Shown: positions 8,061 to 18,300 of the stretch, in pieces
Numbering within the stretch: position 1 is the stretch's first letter
Layout of the letters: each line of letters starts with the position of its first letter
Notes under the pieces: model-generated
Seen by the model: only the letters and a program-made list of their open reading frames with translations
Databases searched by the model: none
Told to the model about the DNA's origin: nothing
Position numbers and translations under genes: made by a program
Assembly (NCBI RefSeq): GCF_040149665.1
Contig: NZ_JBEFLP010000001.1
Span: 1,054,001 to 1,118,000 of the forward strand
Direction: 5' to 3'
DNA length: 64,000 nucleotides
DNA from: Sulfitobacter sp. HNIBRBA3233
GTDB taxonomy: Bacteria; Pseudomonadota; Alphaproteobacteria; Rhodobacterales; Rhodobacteraceae

Positions 8061-9674
8061 TCACGTGGCGCCATCGTGGATCAGTTTCCAGCGGATCGCG
8101 TCGAGAAGCGCCTCGAACGACGCGTCCACTATGTTGGCCGAGACCCCGACGGTAGACCACCGCTGCCCCTGCCCGTCCTCGCTGTCGATGATCACGCGGG
8201 TGACAGCCTCGGTTCCGCCCTGCGTGATGCGCACCTTGAAATCCACCAGACGCATGTCGCGCAGGCTGTCCGAATATTGCCCCAGATCCTTGACCAGCGC
8301 CTTCGCCAGCGCGTTCACCGGACCGCGGTCATTACCGGTCTCGTCCATGCTTTCCGACACGCTCAACCGCTTTTCGCCGTCCACCTTCACCACGACCACA
8401 GCTTCGGAGAGGCTGATCATCTGGTCGTACTTGTTCTTGCGCCGCTCCACGGTGACGCGGTAGCGCTTGACCTCGAAGAGCTCCGGCATCCGGCCCAGCA
8501 CACTGCGCGCCAGCAGTTCGAAACTCGCCTGTGCGGTATCGTAGCTATAGCCTTCGGCCTCGCGCGCCTTCACCTCGTCGAGAATGGCTGCCAGCGCCGG
8601 ATCCCCCGGTTCGACCGTCAGACCGGCACTGGCCAGACGGCGCCGCAGGTTCGACTGCCCGGCCTGGTTCGACATGGGAATAACCCGTGCGTTCCCGACA
8701 ATGGCAGGGTCGATATGCTCGTATGTCGAGGGATCCTTGAGGATCGCACTGGCGTGCAGACCCGCCTTGTGGGCAAAGGCCGAAGAGCCGACGAAACCCG
8801 CCTGCTTCATCGGTACACGGTTCAGGATCTCGTCCAGCATCCTGCTGGTGCGTGTCAGGTCCTGAAGTGCCGCGGTCGTGATCCCCGTCTCATACCGACT
8901 TGCGTAGGGCTCTTTCAGGGCAAGGATCGGGATAAGCGCGGTCAGGTTGGCATTGCCGCACCGCTCGCCCAGCCCGTTCAGCGTGCCCTGGATCTGGCGC
9001 GCGCCCGCATCGACGGCGGCCAGCGAACAGGCGACGGCGTTCTCGGTATCGTTGTGGGTATGAATGCCCAGACGGTCGCCCGGAATGCCCGCGGCGATAA
9101 CCTCGGAGACGATCCGCGTCACTTCGGCAGGAAGGGTGCCGCCGTTGGTGTCGCACAGCACGATCCAGCGCGCCCCGGCGTCAAAGGCCGCGCGAATGGC
9201 CTCCAGCGCGTAGTCGGGATTGGCCTTGTAGCCGTCGAAAAAATGTTCGGCATCGAAGAGCGCCTCGCGGCCTTGGGAGACCAGATAGGCTACCGTCCGC
9301 GCGATATTGTCGGTGTTTTCGGCCAGCGTGATGCCCAGCGCCTTCTCAACGTGGAAATCATGGGTCTTGCCCACGAGGCACACGCTTTTGGTGCGCGCAT
9401 TCATCACCGCGGCGAGGACGTTGTCGTTTTCCGCCGACATGCCGTTGCGCTTGGTCATGCCAAAGGCCGTCATCCGCGCGCGCGTCTGCGGGGCCGCGTC
9501 GAAAAAGGCGCTGTCGGTGGGATTCGCGCCGGGCCAGCCCCCTTCGATGTAATCGACACCCAGCGCGTCCAGCGCCAGCGCGATCTGCTGCTTTTCCTCG
9601 GTGGAAAACTGCACACCCTGCGTTTGCTGCCCGTCGCGCAGGGTCGTGTCATAGAGCCAGAGCCGCTCTTTCAT
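8061..9674 (-). CDS. cimA: (R)-citramalate synthase
   Basis: A 537-residue enzyme of the isopropylmalate/homocitrate/citramalate synthase family. It condenses pyruvate and acetyl-CoA to citramalate, feeding the threonine-independent route to isoleucine. The N-terminal HMGL-like TIM barrel begins WLYDTTLRDGQQTQGV (R13 and metal ligand D14), and the metal-binding HTHND motif follows in the barrel. The C-terminal ~130 residues form the LeuA-type allosteric domain. The IEGGWPGANPTD motif favours citramalate synthase over LeuA. The start at 9674 removes a 22-residue low-complexity extension. It lies 88 bases downstream of cysS on the same strand. Confidence 0.92.
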   Translation of the reverse strand: MKERLWLYDTTLRDGQQTQGVQFSTEEKQQIALALDALGVDYIEGGWPGANPTDSAFFDAAPQTRARMTAFGMTKRNGMSAENDNVLAAVMNARTKSVCLVGKTHDFHVEKALGITLAENTDNIARTVAYLVSQGREALFDAEHFFDGYKANPDYALEAIRAAFDAGARWIVLCDTNGGTLPAEVTRIVSEVIAAGIPGDRLGIHTHNDTENAVACSLAAVDAGARQIQGTLNGLGERCGNANLTALIPILALKEPYASRYETGITTAALQDLTRTSRMLDEILNRVPMKQAGFVGSSAFAHKAGLHASAILKDPSTYEHIDPAIVGNARVIPMSNQAGQSNLRRRLASAGLTVEPGDPALAAILDEVKAREAEGYSYDTAQASFELLARSVLGRMPELFEVKRYRVTVERRKNKYDQMISLSEAVVVVKVDGEKRLSVSESMDETGNDRGPVNALAKALVKDLGQYSDSLRDMRLVDFKVRITQGGTEAVTRVIIDSEDGQGQRWSTVGVSANIVDASFEALLDAIRWKLIHDGAT

Positions 9675-9762
9675 CGGACGCCCTCCTGCGGTGTCTGCGT
9701 CTTCGGGAGGGCGGGCGGGGCGATGTGCGCCCGCGCGCACGAGCGTCGCACGGTCTCGCGCA

Positions 9763-11127
9763 TCACAAAGCCTCCAGCTTGCCCGCGTCGAACGCCGGCG
9801 TGGGGGTCAGAACGACGCCGTCACGGCTCATCTGCACTTCCACGCCCGCATCCATCAGCATCTTCTTGATCCGGTCCACATGGGTGAAATCCTTGGTCTC
9901 GATCGCGGTGACACGGGCATCGGACAGGAAGGCCTCGTAATCGGTCAGGTCAAATGCCTTCTGCGCGGCCCATTCGGGGATCAGCCCGCCCATCAACCCC
10001 AGCAGCTGCAGCCCTGCCCGCAGGGCAGCGGCGTCCCCCGCACCGGCCAACCTGTGCAGATGCGCGATGGCGCCAGCGGTGTTCAGATCGTCGCTCAGAA
10101 GCTCCATCAGCAGGTCGTCGGGCCTGCCTGCATCTTCGGTGATCGCCAGCGCGTACCACTTGCGCAGGGTCTTTTCCGCCTCGTCGCGCTTCTTCTCGGT
10201 CCAGTCCATCGGCTTGCGGTAATGGGTCGACAGCATGACAAAGCGGATGACCTCTCCCGGCACGCCCTGATCCAGCAGGTCACGCACGGTAAAGAAGTTG
10301 CCCAGCGATTTGGACATCTTGCGGCCCTCGACCTGCAACATCTCGTTGTGCACCCATATGCGCGCAAAACCGTGCCCGGGGTGGGCGCAGACCGATTGCG
10401 CGATCTCGTTCTCGTGGTGCGGAAACATCAGGTCGTTACCGCCGCCATGAATGTCGAAATCCCGCCCCAAAAGCGCGTCTGCCATGGCCGAGCATTCGAT
10501 ATGCCAGCCCGGCCGCCCCCGGCCCCACGGGCTGTCCCAGCCCGGCGTCTCCGCGTCCGACGGCTTCCACAGCACGAAATCCATCGGGTTGCGCTTGAAC
10601 GGGGCTACCTCGACACGCGCACCGGCGATCATATCGTCCACCGACCGCCCCGACAGCTTGCCATAGTCGCGATAGCTTTCGACCGCGAACAGCACATGGC
10701 CCTCGGCCTCATAGGCGTGGCCCTTGGCTATCAGATCCTCGATCATCGCCACCATCTCGGCGATATAGGATGTCGCGCGTGGCATGTGATCGGGCTGCAA
10801 CGCGCCGACCGCTGCCATATCCTCCAGAAACCACGCAACCGTCTCTTCGGTGATCTGGCCGATGTCGCGCCCGCTGTCGGCGGCACGGGCGTTGATCTTG
10901 TCGTCCACGTCCGTGAAGTTGCGCACGTAGGTTACGTGATCGTCCCCGTAGACATGCCGCAGGACCCTGTTGAGCACGTCGAACACGATGACCGGGCGTG
11001 CGTTGCCCAGGTGCGCCCGGTCATAGACCGTGGGTCCGCACACATACATCCGCACGTTCTGCGGATCGATGGGGGTCAGCACCTCGCGTTTGCGGGTCTT
11101 GGTGTTGTGCAGTTTTATCGTCGTCAT
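9763..11127 (-). CDS. cysS: Cysteine--tRNA ligase
   Basis: A 454-residue class Ia aminoacyl-tRNA synthetase. C30 in [10 protein letters not shown] is a zinc ligand, the HIGH signature appears as HLGN (39-42), the second zinc region is in [11 protein letters not shown] and [15 protein letters not shown], and the KMSKS loop is [11 protein letters not shown]. The C-terminal anticodon-binding part is normal, and the length is close to the usual ~460. The start at 11127 ([10 protein letters not shown]) is the family-typical N-terminus; an upstream Met at 11163 adds 12 arginine-rich residues. It is upstream of cimA on the same strand. Confidence 0.96.
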   Translation of the reverse strand: MTTIKLHNTKTRKREVLTPIDPQNVRMYVCGPTVYDRAHLGNARPVIVFDVLNRVLRHVYGDDHVTYVRNFTDVDDKINARAADSGRDIGQITEETVAWFLEDMAAVGALQPDHMPRATSYIAEMVAMIEDLIAKGHAYEAEGHVLFAVESYRDYGKLSGRSVDDMIAGARVEVAPFKRNPMDFVLWKPSDAETPGWDSPWGRGRPGWHIECSAMADALLGRDFDIHGGGNDLMFPHHENEIAQSVCAHPGHGFARIWVHNEMLQVEGRKMSKSLGNFFTVRDLLDQGVPGEVIRFVMLSTHYRKPMDWTEKKRDEAEKTLRKWYALAITEDAGRPDDLLMELLSDDLNTAGAIAHLHRLAGAGDAAALRAGLQLLGLMGGLIPEWAAQKAFDLTDYEAFLSDARVTAIETKDFTHVDRIKKMLMDAGVEVQMSRDGVVLTPTPAFDAGKLEAL

Positions 11128-11362
11128 GGAACAGTCCCTTCGGCGCGGTCTTGCGCGGGACATGGCACAGTTTCAGATGGAAGAAAACAACGTGAACTAG
11201 GCCCGCGAGAGAGGTCTCAGCAGCGAATAATGCAGCAGGTCGTAATGGCCAGAGTCGTCATGGGTGTCACGCCTACCCCAGCCCTTCGTTTCCCGTCAAC
11301 CCTGATTGACAATCCGGTCGCCGTCTGCGCCCCTGCGCGCCAAACGAAGGACGGAGGCATTC

Positions 11363-12541
11363 ATGCAGGTTTCAAAGCGTATCGACACCCTTTTGGGCGG
11401 CGGATCGGACGGCTGGGAGGTCTTCAACCGTGCCCGCCAGATGATCGCATCGGGGGAAGCGGTGACCGAGCTGACCATCGGCGAGCATGACATCCGCACC
11501 GCCGCGCCGATCCTTCAGGACATGCACCGCGCGGCGATGGCGGGCCATACCGGCTATGCCTCGGTGCCGGGCATCCCTGCCCTGCGCGATGCCATCGCGG
11601 CCCGTGTCACCGCCCGCACCGGCGTCGAGACGCGGCGCGAGAACGTGATGATCACGCCCGGCGGACAGGCGGGCCTTTTCGCCACCCATATGGCCGTGAT
11701 CGATCCCGGTGATACCGCCCTCTATATCGATCCCTTCTATGCAACCTACCCCGGCACGCTGCGCGGCGCTTCCGCCCGGCCCGTGGCCATCCGCACCCGG
11801 GCCGAGGACGCGTTCGAGCCGCGTGCGGAAGACATCGCCGCCCACGCGGACGACGCCCGGTCGCTTCTGGTCAATTCCCCCAACAACCCGACCGGCGTGG
11901 TCTACAGCCGCGCCACGATGGAAGGGATCGCGCAGGTCTGCCACGACCACGACCTGTGGCTGATCTCGGACGAGGTTTACGACACACAGGTCTGGGAAGG
12001 CGCGCATCTGTCGCCGCGGGCGCTGCCCGGCATGGCCGAGCGCACGCTGGTTGTGGGATCGATGTCCAAAAGTCACGCGATGACCGGATCGCGCATCGGC
12101 TGGATCATCGGCCCCGAGAAGATCATCGGCGATCTGATCAACCTGGCCACGCACACGACCTATGGCGTGCCCGGCTACATCCAGGAGGCCGCACATTTCG
12201 CGCTCTCGCTCGGTCCCGATTTCGAGGCCGAGATCGCCGAGCCTTTCCGCCGCCGCCGCGCGCTGGCGCACCGCATTCTGGCGGAACAGAATGCCGTGGG
12301 TCTGATCCCCAGCGCCGGGGCGATGTATCTGATGCTGGATGTCCGCAGCACCGGGATGAGCGGCGAGGCTTTCGCCAATGCGCTGCTGGACGCGCACAGG
12401 ATCGCGGTGATGCCCGGCGAAAGCTTCGGCGCGGCGGCGGCAGGCCATCTCAGGGTTGCCATGACGATCGAGGACGCAGCATTCGAGCGTGCCCTGCGCA
12501 CCCTCTGCCAGTTCGCCAAGGACTGCGTCGACCGCGGCTGA
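11363..12541 (+). CDS. PLP-dependent aminotransferase (class I/II)
   Basis: A 392-residue fold-type I aminotransferase. It shows NSPNNPTG, the SDEVYD cofactor aspartate motif, and the Schiff-base Lys in VGSMSKSHAMTGSRIGW, whose trailing Arg-Ile-Gly is the usual class I pattern. The amino donor and acceptor cannot be read from sequence; aspartate/aromatic/alanine-type activity are options. The start at 11363 has ACGGAGG about 7 bases upstream; the frame reaches 19 codons further back without such a site. It is monocistronic, diverges from cysS (235-base gap) and is followed by a strong bidirectional hairpin. Confidence 0.9.
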   Translation: MQVSKRIDTLLGGGSDGWEVFNRARQMIASGEAVTELTIGEHDIRTAAPILQDMHRAAMAGHTGYASVPGIPALRDAIAARVTARTGVETRRENVMITPGGQAGLFATHMAVIDPGDTALYIDPFYATYPGTLRGASARPVAIRTRAEDAFEPRAEDIAAHADDARSLLVNSPNNPTGVVYSRATMEGIAQVCHDHDLWLISDEVYDTQVWEGAHLSPRALPGMAERTLVVGSMSKSHAMTGSRIGWIIGPEKIIGDLINLATHTTYGVPGYIQEAAHFALSLGPDFEAEIAEPFRRRRALAHRILAEQNAVGLIPSAGAMYLMLDVRSTGMSGEAFANALLDAHRIAVMPGESFGAAAAGHLRVAMTIEDAAFERALRTLCQFAKDCVDRG

Positions 12542-12565
12542 GCCGCCCCCGCCCGCACCGCGCGC

Positions 12566-12600
12566 AAGAAAAAAGGCGCCCCATTTCGGGGGCGCCTTTC
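12566..12600. terminator. Bidirectional intrinsic terminator
   Basis: An 8-bp perfect stem GGCGCCCC (12575-12582) / GGGGCGCC (12589-12596) around a 6-base loop. On the plus strand it is followed by TTTC after the aminotransferase. On the minus strand the upstream AAGAAAAAA becomes a long T-run serving the outer-membrane protein gene. It sits between the two convergent genes. Confidence 0.85.
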
Positions 12601-12620
12601 CTTTCCGTTACGTGGTCCGC

Positions 12621-13211
12621 TTAGAAGCGGTAGGACCCACGCAGGTTCAGCGTTGTCGCGTTGGCGTCAAGGCCCGACCCTTCGATGTCGTCGAAGCGGT
12701 GGCCCAGAAGCTCTGCACCGACGGTGAAGTCTTCGTTGACCTTGTAGGCCGCACCGACACCGACGAAGGCGCCTGTGTCATCACCGATCGACGTGCTGAC
12801 GCGTGCCGCACCGGCTGTCGCATAGACCAGTGTGCTGCCCAGATCGTAACCGCCGCGCAGTTTCAGACGTGCCACATCGTCGGCTTGCGCGCCGCCGTCC
12901 AGATCGATGTCGAGCTTGTCGTATTCGACCTCTGCACCCAGCACATAGTTGCCGAAGTCATAGTCGTAGCCCATGTGGATACCGTAGGTGCCACCGTTGC
13001 CGTCGATACCGCCGTCACCGTTGATGTCGGCGTAACCGAGGTTCACACCACCGTAGAAACCGGTCCAGTCGCTGGCGGGAACCACGGGTGCGGGTGTTTC
13101 ATAGACCGGCTGTTCGATCACGGGATCGGCCAGGTTGCCTGCAAATGCCGCGCCACCGAGCGCTGTGCTGGAAAGGGCGGCGATTGCTGTGATTTTTGTC
13201 ATGCGTTTCAT
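12621..13211 (-). CDS. Outer-membrane beta-barrel protein
   Basis: A 196-residue secreted protein. It has a cleavable signal peptide (KR start, hydrophobic core, AAFA/GN cleavage near residue 24), then an acidic, Gly/Tyr-rich sequence of alternating strands (WTGFYGGVNLGYAD, YGIHMGYDYDFG, LNLRGSYRF) ending in the aromatic C-terminal Phe typical of outer-membrane barrels. It resembles the small OmpA/Omp25-like barrel family with about eight strands; no periplasmic peptidoglycan-binding domain is present. AAGGAGAA stands ahead of the ATG, and the leader carries a stable stem-loop (13242-13260), as expected for an abundantly expressed porin-like message. Substrate unknown. Confidence 0.85.
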   Translation of the reverse strand: MKRMTKITAIAALSSTALGGAAFAGNLADPVIEQPVYETPAPVVPASDWTGFYGGVNLGYADINGDGGIDGNGGTYGIHMGYDYDFGNYVLGAEVEYDKLDIDLDGGAQADDVARLKLRGGYDLGSTLVYATAGAARVSTSIGDDTGAFVGVGAAYKVNEDFTVGAELLGHRFDDIEGSGLDANATTLNLRGSYRF

Positions 13212-13241
13212 AGAGTTCTCCTTGGAACGTGCTCGTTACTC

Positions 13242-13260
13242 AAGGCAGTCGAACTGCCTT
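13242..13260 (-). promoter_or_regulatory. Stem-loop in the 5' leader of the outer-membrane protein
   Basis: AAGGCAGT / ACTGCCTT perfect 8-bp stem with a 3-base loop, 31 bases upstream of the start codon and outside the ribosome site. A stem-loop here could stabilise the mRNA or serve a regulator; a protein-binding palindrome is the alternative. Confidence 0.5.
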
Positions 13261-13598
13261 CACATGCCACTAACAACGCGCAGCGCGGGAAGTTCCAGCA
13301 AGATTGCCCAATCGTTAAAGACAGTGCGATTTCCCGCTGAAACCGGCCAGATGGTGGCTGATTGTTGCCTATTCGCGACAGTCCCCGACGGGGCGGGTTG
13401 TCGCAAACAGAACAGATTGCCGCAGAACCTGTGCCAGCATCGAGAAAAGGGAGATCGCAGGATGCAGCACGTGAACTGCACGGCCATATTGGTTGCACGC
13501 ACGATCGGTGCAATGCGCGGGCGCGCGGCACGCGGCCGACCACTGGGATGGACTTCGATGCCGCCCCTTCCCGCCTGCTCCCTTCGAAAGACATAGCC
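13261..13598. other. Divergent intergenic region, outer-membrane protein / mttB-like gene
   Basis: No gene is seen. The region holds a TTGCAC-N9-GTGCAA inverted repeat (13493-13513) about 85 bases before the mttB-like start, a plausible operator for the latter. Confidence 0.4.
13493..13513. promoter_or_regulatory. Candidate operator upstream of the mttB-like gene
   Basis: Perfect 6-bp inverted repeat TTGCAC / GTGCAA with a 9-base spacer, centre-to-centre distance of the arms 15 bases (about 1.5 helical turns). No regulator gene adjoins it. Tentative. Confidence 0.3.
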
Positions 13599-15137
13599 AT
13601 GAACGTCCAGACCCAAGCCCGCTCCGGTGGCCGCAACGCGCGCCGCGCGGCGCGTGCCGCCGCCCTGCCCGACCATCTGCGCCCCGTCCGTCCCGGCCTG
13701 AGCGGCGGGCAGTACAAACCGCTGACAGATGCAGATGTGCAGCGCATCCATACCGCGGCGCTCGACGCGCTGGAAACCATCGGCCTTGCCGACGCGCCGC
13801 CCTCCGGCGTGGCCTATCTGACCGGTGCGGGCGCAGTCGAGGGCGCGGACGGGCGCATCCGCTTTCCCCGCTCGGTCGTCGAGGACGCGCTGGCGCGCGC
13901 GAACCGCGATGTCACGCTGAACAGCCGCGACGGGCGCAACGATCTCGACCTCTCGGGCACGCGCGTCCACTACGGCACCGCTGGCGCCGCCGTGCATATG
14001 GTCGACGTCGACGGCCGCAGCTACCGCGACAGCACGGTGCAGGACCTGCACGATGCGGCGCGGATCGTCGACGTGCTGGACAACATCCATTTCTGCCAGC
14101 GCCCGATGGTCTGCCGCGATATTGCCGATAACTTCGAGATGGACCTCAATTCCGTCTATGCCTGCGTCACCGGCACCACCAAACATGTGGGCGTTTCCTT
14201 TACCGATCCGTCCTACGTGGGGCCCATCGTCGAAATGCTGCACATGATCGCGGGCGGCGAGGACGCGTGGCGCGCGCGCCCCTTCGTGTCGAATTCCAAC
14301 TGCTTTGTCGTGCCGCCGATGAAATTCGCCACCGAAAGCTGTCTGGTGATGAAGGAATGTATCCGCCACGGCCTGCCGGTGCTGTTGCTCTCGGCGGGCA
14401 TGGCCGGTGCCACCGCGCCCTCGACCATTGCGGGCGCCATCGTGCAGGCCGTTGCTGAATGCCTTGCCGGTCTTGTCTACGTCAACGCCATTGCGCCGGG
14501 CCATCCGGCGATCTTCGGCACATGGCCTTTCGGGCTGGACCTGCGCACCGGTGCGATGACCGGCGGGTCCGGCGAACAGGCGCTGCTGTCGGCGGGATGC
14601 GCGCAGATGCACGCCTTTTACGGCTTGCCCGGCGGTGCCGCGGGGGGCATCGCGGACAGCAAGCTGCCTGATATGCAGGCCGGGTGGGAGCAGATGTGCT
14701 CGAACGTGATGGCGGGCCTTTCGGGGCTCAACATGGTGTACGAGGCGGCGGGGATGCATGCCTCTCTGCTGGGGTTCTGCCACGAAAGCCTGATCCTCGG
14801 AGACGATCTGATCGGTCAGGCGCTGCGCTGCGTGCGCGGGATCGAGGTGACGGACGAAACCCTCGCGCTGGACCAGATCGCGCAGGTCTGCATGGGTGGG
14901 CCGGGACACTACCTCGGCACCGCGCAGACGCTGGGCCGGATGCAATCGGATCATTGCTATCCCGCGACCGGAAACCGGATGTCGCCGAAGGAATGGGTGG
15001 AAAAGGACCGGCCCGACCTCATCGCGACAGCGACCGCGCGCAAGGAGGAAATCCTGTCGAAACGCTCTGCCGCCGCACTTGACCCGCGTCTGGACCGCGC
15101 CCTTAGGGAGCGTTTCCGGATCCATTTGCCGATCTGA
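13599..15137 (+). CDS. MttB-family corrinoid methyltransferase (non-pyrrolysine)
   Basis: A 512-residue protein of the trimethylamine methyltransferase (MttB) superfamily, a TIM-barrel enzyme that transfers a methyl group from a quaternary or tertiary amine to a corrinoid protein. The frame has no internal amber codon, so it is the pyrrolysine-free type; characterised relatives act on glycine betaine or similar quaternary amines, but the substrate here is unknown. Recognisable blocks are PVTPL-like LPVLLLSAGMAGATAPST, GTWPFGLDLRTGAMTGGSGEQALL and MCSNVMAGLSGLNMVYEAAGMH. The N-terminal ~25 residues are Arg/Ala-rich. The start at 13599 is where conserved sequence begins. No corrinoid protein gene (mttC-like) adjoins it. 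Confidence 0.87.
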   Translation: MNVQTQARSGGRNARRAARAAALPDHLRPVRPGLSGGQYKPLTDADVQRIHTAALDALETIGLADAPPSGVAYLTGAGAVEGADGRIRFPRSVVEDALARANRDVTLNSRDGRNDLDLSGTRVHYGTAGAAVHMVDVDGRSYRDSTVQDLHDAARIVDVLDNIHFCQRPMVCRDIADNFEMDLNSVYACVTGTTKHVGVSFTDPSYVGPIVEMLHMIAGGEDAWRARPFVSNSNCFVVPPMKFATESCLVMKECIRHGLPVLLLSAGMAGATAPSTIAGAIVQAVAECLAGLVYVNAIAPGHPAIFGTWPFGLDLRTGAMTGGSGEQALLSAGCAQMHAFYGLPGGAAGGIADSKLPDMQAGWEQMCSNVMAGLSGLNMVYEAAGMHASLLGFCHESLILGDDLIGQALRCVRGIEVTDETLALDQIAQVCMGGPGHYLGTAQTLGRMQSDHCYPATGNRMSPKEWVEKDRPDLIATATARKEEILSKRSAAALDPRLDRALRERFRIHLPI

Positions 15138-15383
15138 AACGATCCAGTTGCCCGCCGCGCGCCTTTGGCGACGTCATGCGCGTGACAGAAAAAGGGGGGA
15201 CCGAAGTCCCCCCATTAAGTCTCGCCACCAGGGCTCGATTTGTTAACCGCTCGATGTTTTTTTGCCTGCGGCCCTGGCTGCGTCAGGGGCGAGCGCACCC
15301 GCCCCATGTAAAGGTGGGAAGGAACAAAGTACCGTTCCCACCCTATCTGCGTGTGCCACCCCCTTGCCGGGGGTGGCAAGGCA
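15138..15383. other. Convergent intergenic region with three hairpins
   Basis: No gene. Three strong inverted repeats lie in tandem: 15194-15213, 15313-15342 (GGTGGGAA/TTCCCACC, 14-base loop) and 15354-15378 (10-bp perfect stem TGCCACCCCC/GGGGGTGGCA). Only the first has a T-run, on the minus strand. Confidence 0.6.
15189..15213 (-). terminator. Intrinsic terminator of nrdJ
   Basis: On the minus strand GGGGGGAC-TTCG-GTCCCCCC followed by TTTTTC: an 8-bp stem capped by a UUCG tetraloop with a 5-T tract, 170 bases past the nrdJ stop. Confidence 0.85.
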
Positions 15384-18300
15384 TCAGCTGCACCCGCTCG
15401 TGCCGCCGCAGGTGTTGCACTTCATGCAGGTCCCGTTGCGCACCAGTGTGAAGTTGCCGCACTCGCCGCAGGCCTCGCCTTCGTAGCCCTGCATCTTGGC
15501 CTTGGTGCGCGCGTCCATCGACACGGCCCCCGAAGCCACTGTCGTGCTCGGCTGCATCACCGCCACGTCGCCGGCGACTTCCGCCGCTGCCGAACTGACC
15601 GCCTGCGCGATGGCCGACTGGCCCCCCTGCAACACGGTGAAGTTCTGCGGCACGCGGTTGCGCAGGTAACCGGGCGAAGTGATCTGCTTGAGCACTTCGA
15701 GCGATTTTGCCGCCGCGCTTTCGCTCAGTTCGGAGACGTTGGCCACGCCCTCGTCCTCGCCCCGGCCCAGATCGTCAAAGGTCGCCCCTTGCGGCTGGAC
15801 ATGCGCCAGATCGGTCCGGTCCAGATAGCTGACCGCCAGTTCGCGGAAGATATAGTCGAGGATCGATGTCGCGTTCTTGATGCTGTCGTTGCCCTGCACC
15901 ATGCCCGCCGGTTCGAACTTGGTGAAGGTGAAGGCGTCGACGAACTCTTCCAGCGGCACGCCGTACTGAAGACCGACGGAGACCGCGATGGCGAAGTTGT
16001 TCATCATCGCCCGGAACCCGGCCCCTTCTTTGTGCATGTCGATGAAGATCTCGCCAAGCGAGCCGTCCTTGTACTCGCCCGTGCGCAGATAGACCTTGTG
16101 CCCGCCGACGATCGCCTTCTGGGTATAGCCCTTGCGGCGTTCCGGCATCTTCTCGCGGTGGGATTTGACGATTTCCTTGACGATCACCTTCTCGACGATC
16201 TTTTCGGCCAGCACCGCGGCCTTTTCCTGGATCGAGCCGCTCTCCAGCGTTTCCGCCGCCTCGTCGTCGTCCTCGACCAGCGCCGCCGCCAGAGGCTGCG
16301 ACAGTTTCGATCCGTCACGGTAGAGCGCGTTGGCCTTCACCCCCAGCGACCAGCTGAGTTCATAGGCCTTCTGGCAATCCTCGATGGTGGCATCGTTGGG
16401 CATGTTGATGGTTTTCGAGATCGCCCCCGAGATGAAGGACTGTGCAGCGGCCATCATGGAGATGTGGCTGTTCACGCTCAGGAACCGCTTGCCCTTCTTG
16501 CCGCAGGGGTTGGCGCAGTCGAAAATGCCGTAGTGTTCGGCCTTGAGGTGCGGCGCCCCTTCCAGCGTCATGGTCCCGCAGACGTGATCGTTTGCCGCTT
16601 CGATATCCTTGCGCGAGAAGCCCAGCGATTTCAGCAGATCGAATGTCGGATCGTTCAGCTTTTCGGTGGGGATGCCCAGCACCTGCGTGCAGAACTCTTC
16701 GCCCAGCGTCCACTGGTTGAATACGAACCGGATGTCGAAGGCGGACCCGAGTGCTGCCTCGACCTTCTCGAGCTCGTTGGGTCCGAAACCGTGGCCCATC
16801 AGCGAGGTGTGGTTGATCCCCGGCGCGTTGCCGATGGTGCCGTGCCCGACGGCGTAACCGACGATTTCCTCGATCTGGGCCGAGCCGTAGCCCAGCTTTT
16901 CCAGTGCCGCCGGCACCGACTGATTGATGATCTTGAAATAGCCGCCACCGGCAAGCTTCTTGAACTTCACCAGCGCGAAATCGGGCTCGATCCCCGTGGT
17001 GTCGCAATCCATGACCAGACCGATGGTGCCGGTGGGCGCGATGACCGACACCTGCGCGTTGCGGTAGCCGTGCGCCTCGCCCAGCGTCAGCGCCTCGTCC
17101 CATGTGGACATCGCCACATCGACCAGACCCGGCTGCGGGCAGTTCGCGTGATCGAGCGGCACGGGCTTCACGCTCAGCTTCTCGTAGCCTGTCGCCTCGC
17201 CATAGGCCGCGTTGCGGTGGTTGCGGATGACACGCAGCATATGCGCGGCATTCTTGGCATAGCCCGGGAATGCGCCCAGCTCCGCCGCCATCTCGGCGGA
17301 GGTCGCGTAGGACACGCCGGTCATGATCGCGGTCAGCGCCCCGCAGAGCGCGCGGCCCTCGTCGCTGTCATAGGAATACCCCATGTTCATCAGCAGGCCG
17401 CCGATGTTGGCATAGCCCAGACCCAGCGTGCGGAAATCGAACGACCGCTGCGCGATTTCCTTCGACGGGAACTGCGCCATCATCACCGAGATTTCCAGCG
17501 TGACGGTCCACAGCCGGCTGGCGTGCATGTAATCCTCGACCTGGAACTCCCCGTCCTTGAGGAACGTGAGCAGGTTCATCGAGGCAAGGTTACAGGCCGT
17601 ATCGTCGAGGAACATGTATTCCGAACACGGGTTCGAGCCACGGATCGCGCCGTCCTCGGGGCAAGTGTGCCAGTCGTTGACCGTGTCGTGGTACTGGATG
17701 CCGGGGTCGGCGCAGGCCCATGCGGCGTGACCGACCTGATCCCACAGGTCGCGGGCGCGGATGGTCTTGGACACCTTGCCAGTGGTGCGGTCCAGCAGTT
17801 CCCAGTCGGCGTCTTTCTCGACCGCCGTCAGGAAGGCGTTGGTCACGCGGATCGAGTTGTTGGAGTTCTGGCCCGAAACGGAGTTGTAGGCTTCGGAATC
17901 CCAGTCTGTGTCGTAGGTGGGGAATTCGATGCTGGTGTGGCCCTGCTTGGCGTAATCCAGCACGCGCTTGACGTAAGTTTCTGGGATCGCGACCTTCTTG
18001 GCTTCGCGGATGGCGTTTTTCAGCGCCTCGTTCTTCGCCGGATCATAGGCGTCCGCCTCCAGACCGTCCCAGGCGGCAATCGCCTTGAAGATCAGGTTCA
18101 GCTTCTGCTCGTGCATTTTCGAGCCGGCGACGATGGACGCAACCTTCTGCTCTTCGAGCACCTTCCAGTTGATGAAATCCTCGATGTCGGGATGGTCTGC
18201 ATCGACGATCACCATCTTCGCCGCGCGGCGGGTGGTGCCGCCCGATTTGATGGCGCCGGCTGCACGATCGCCGATCTTCAGAAAACCCATCAAACCGGAC

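Noticed and set aside
13599-15137. Pyrrolysine-containing trimethylamine methyltransferase
   Set aside because: There is no in-frame amber codon in the gene, so the Pyl-dependent type is ruled out.
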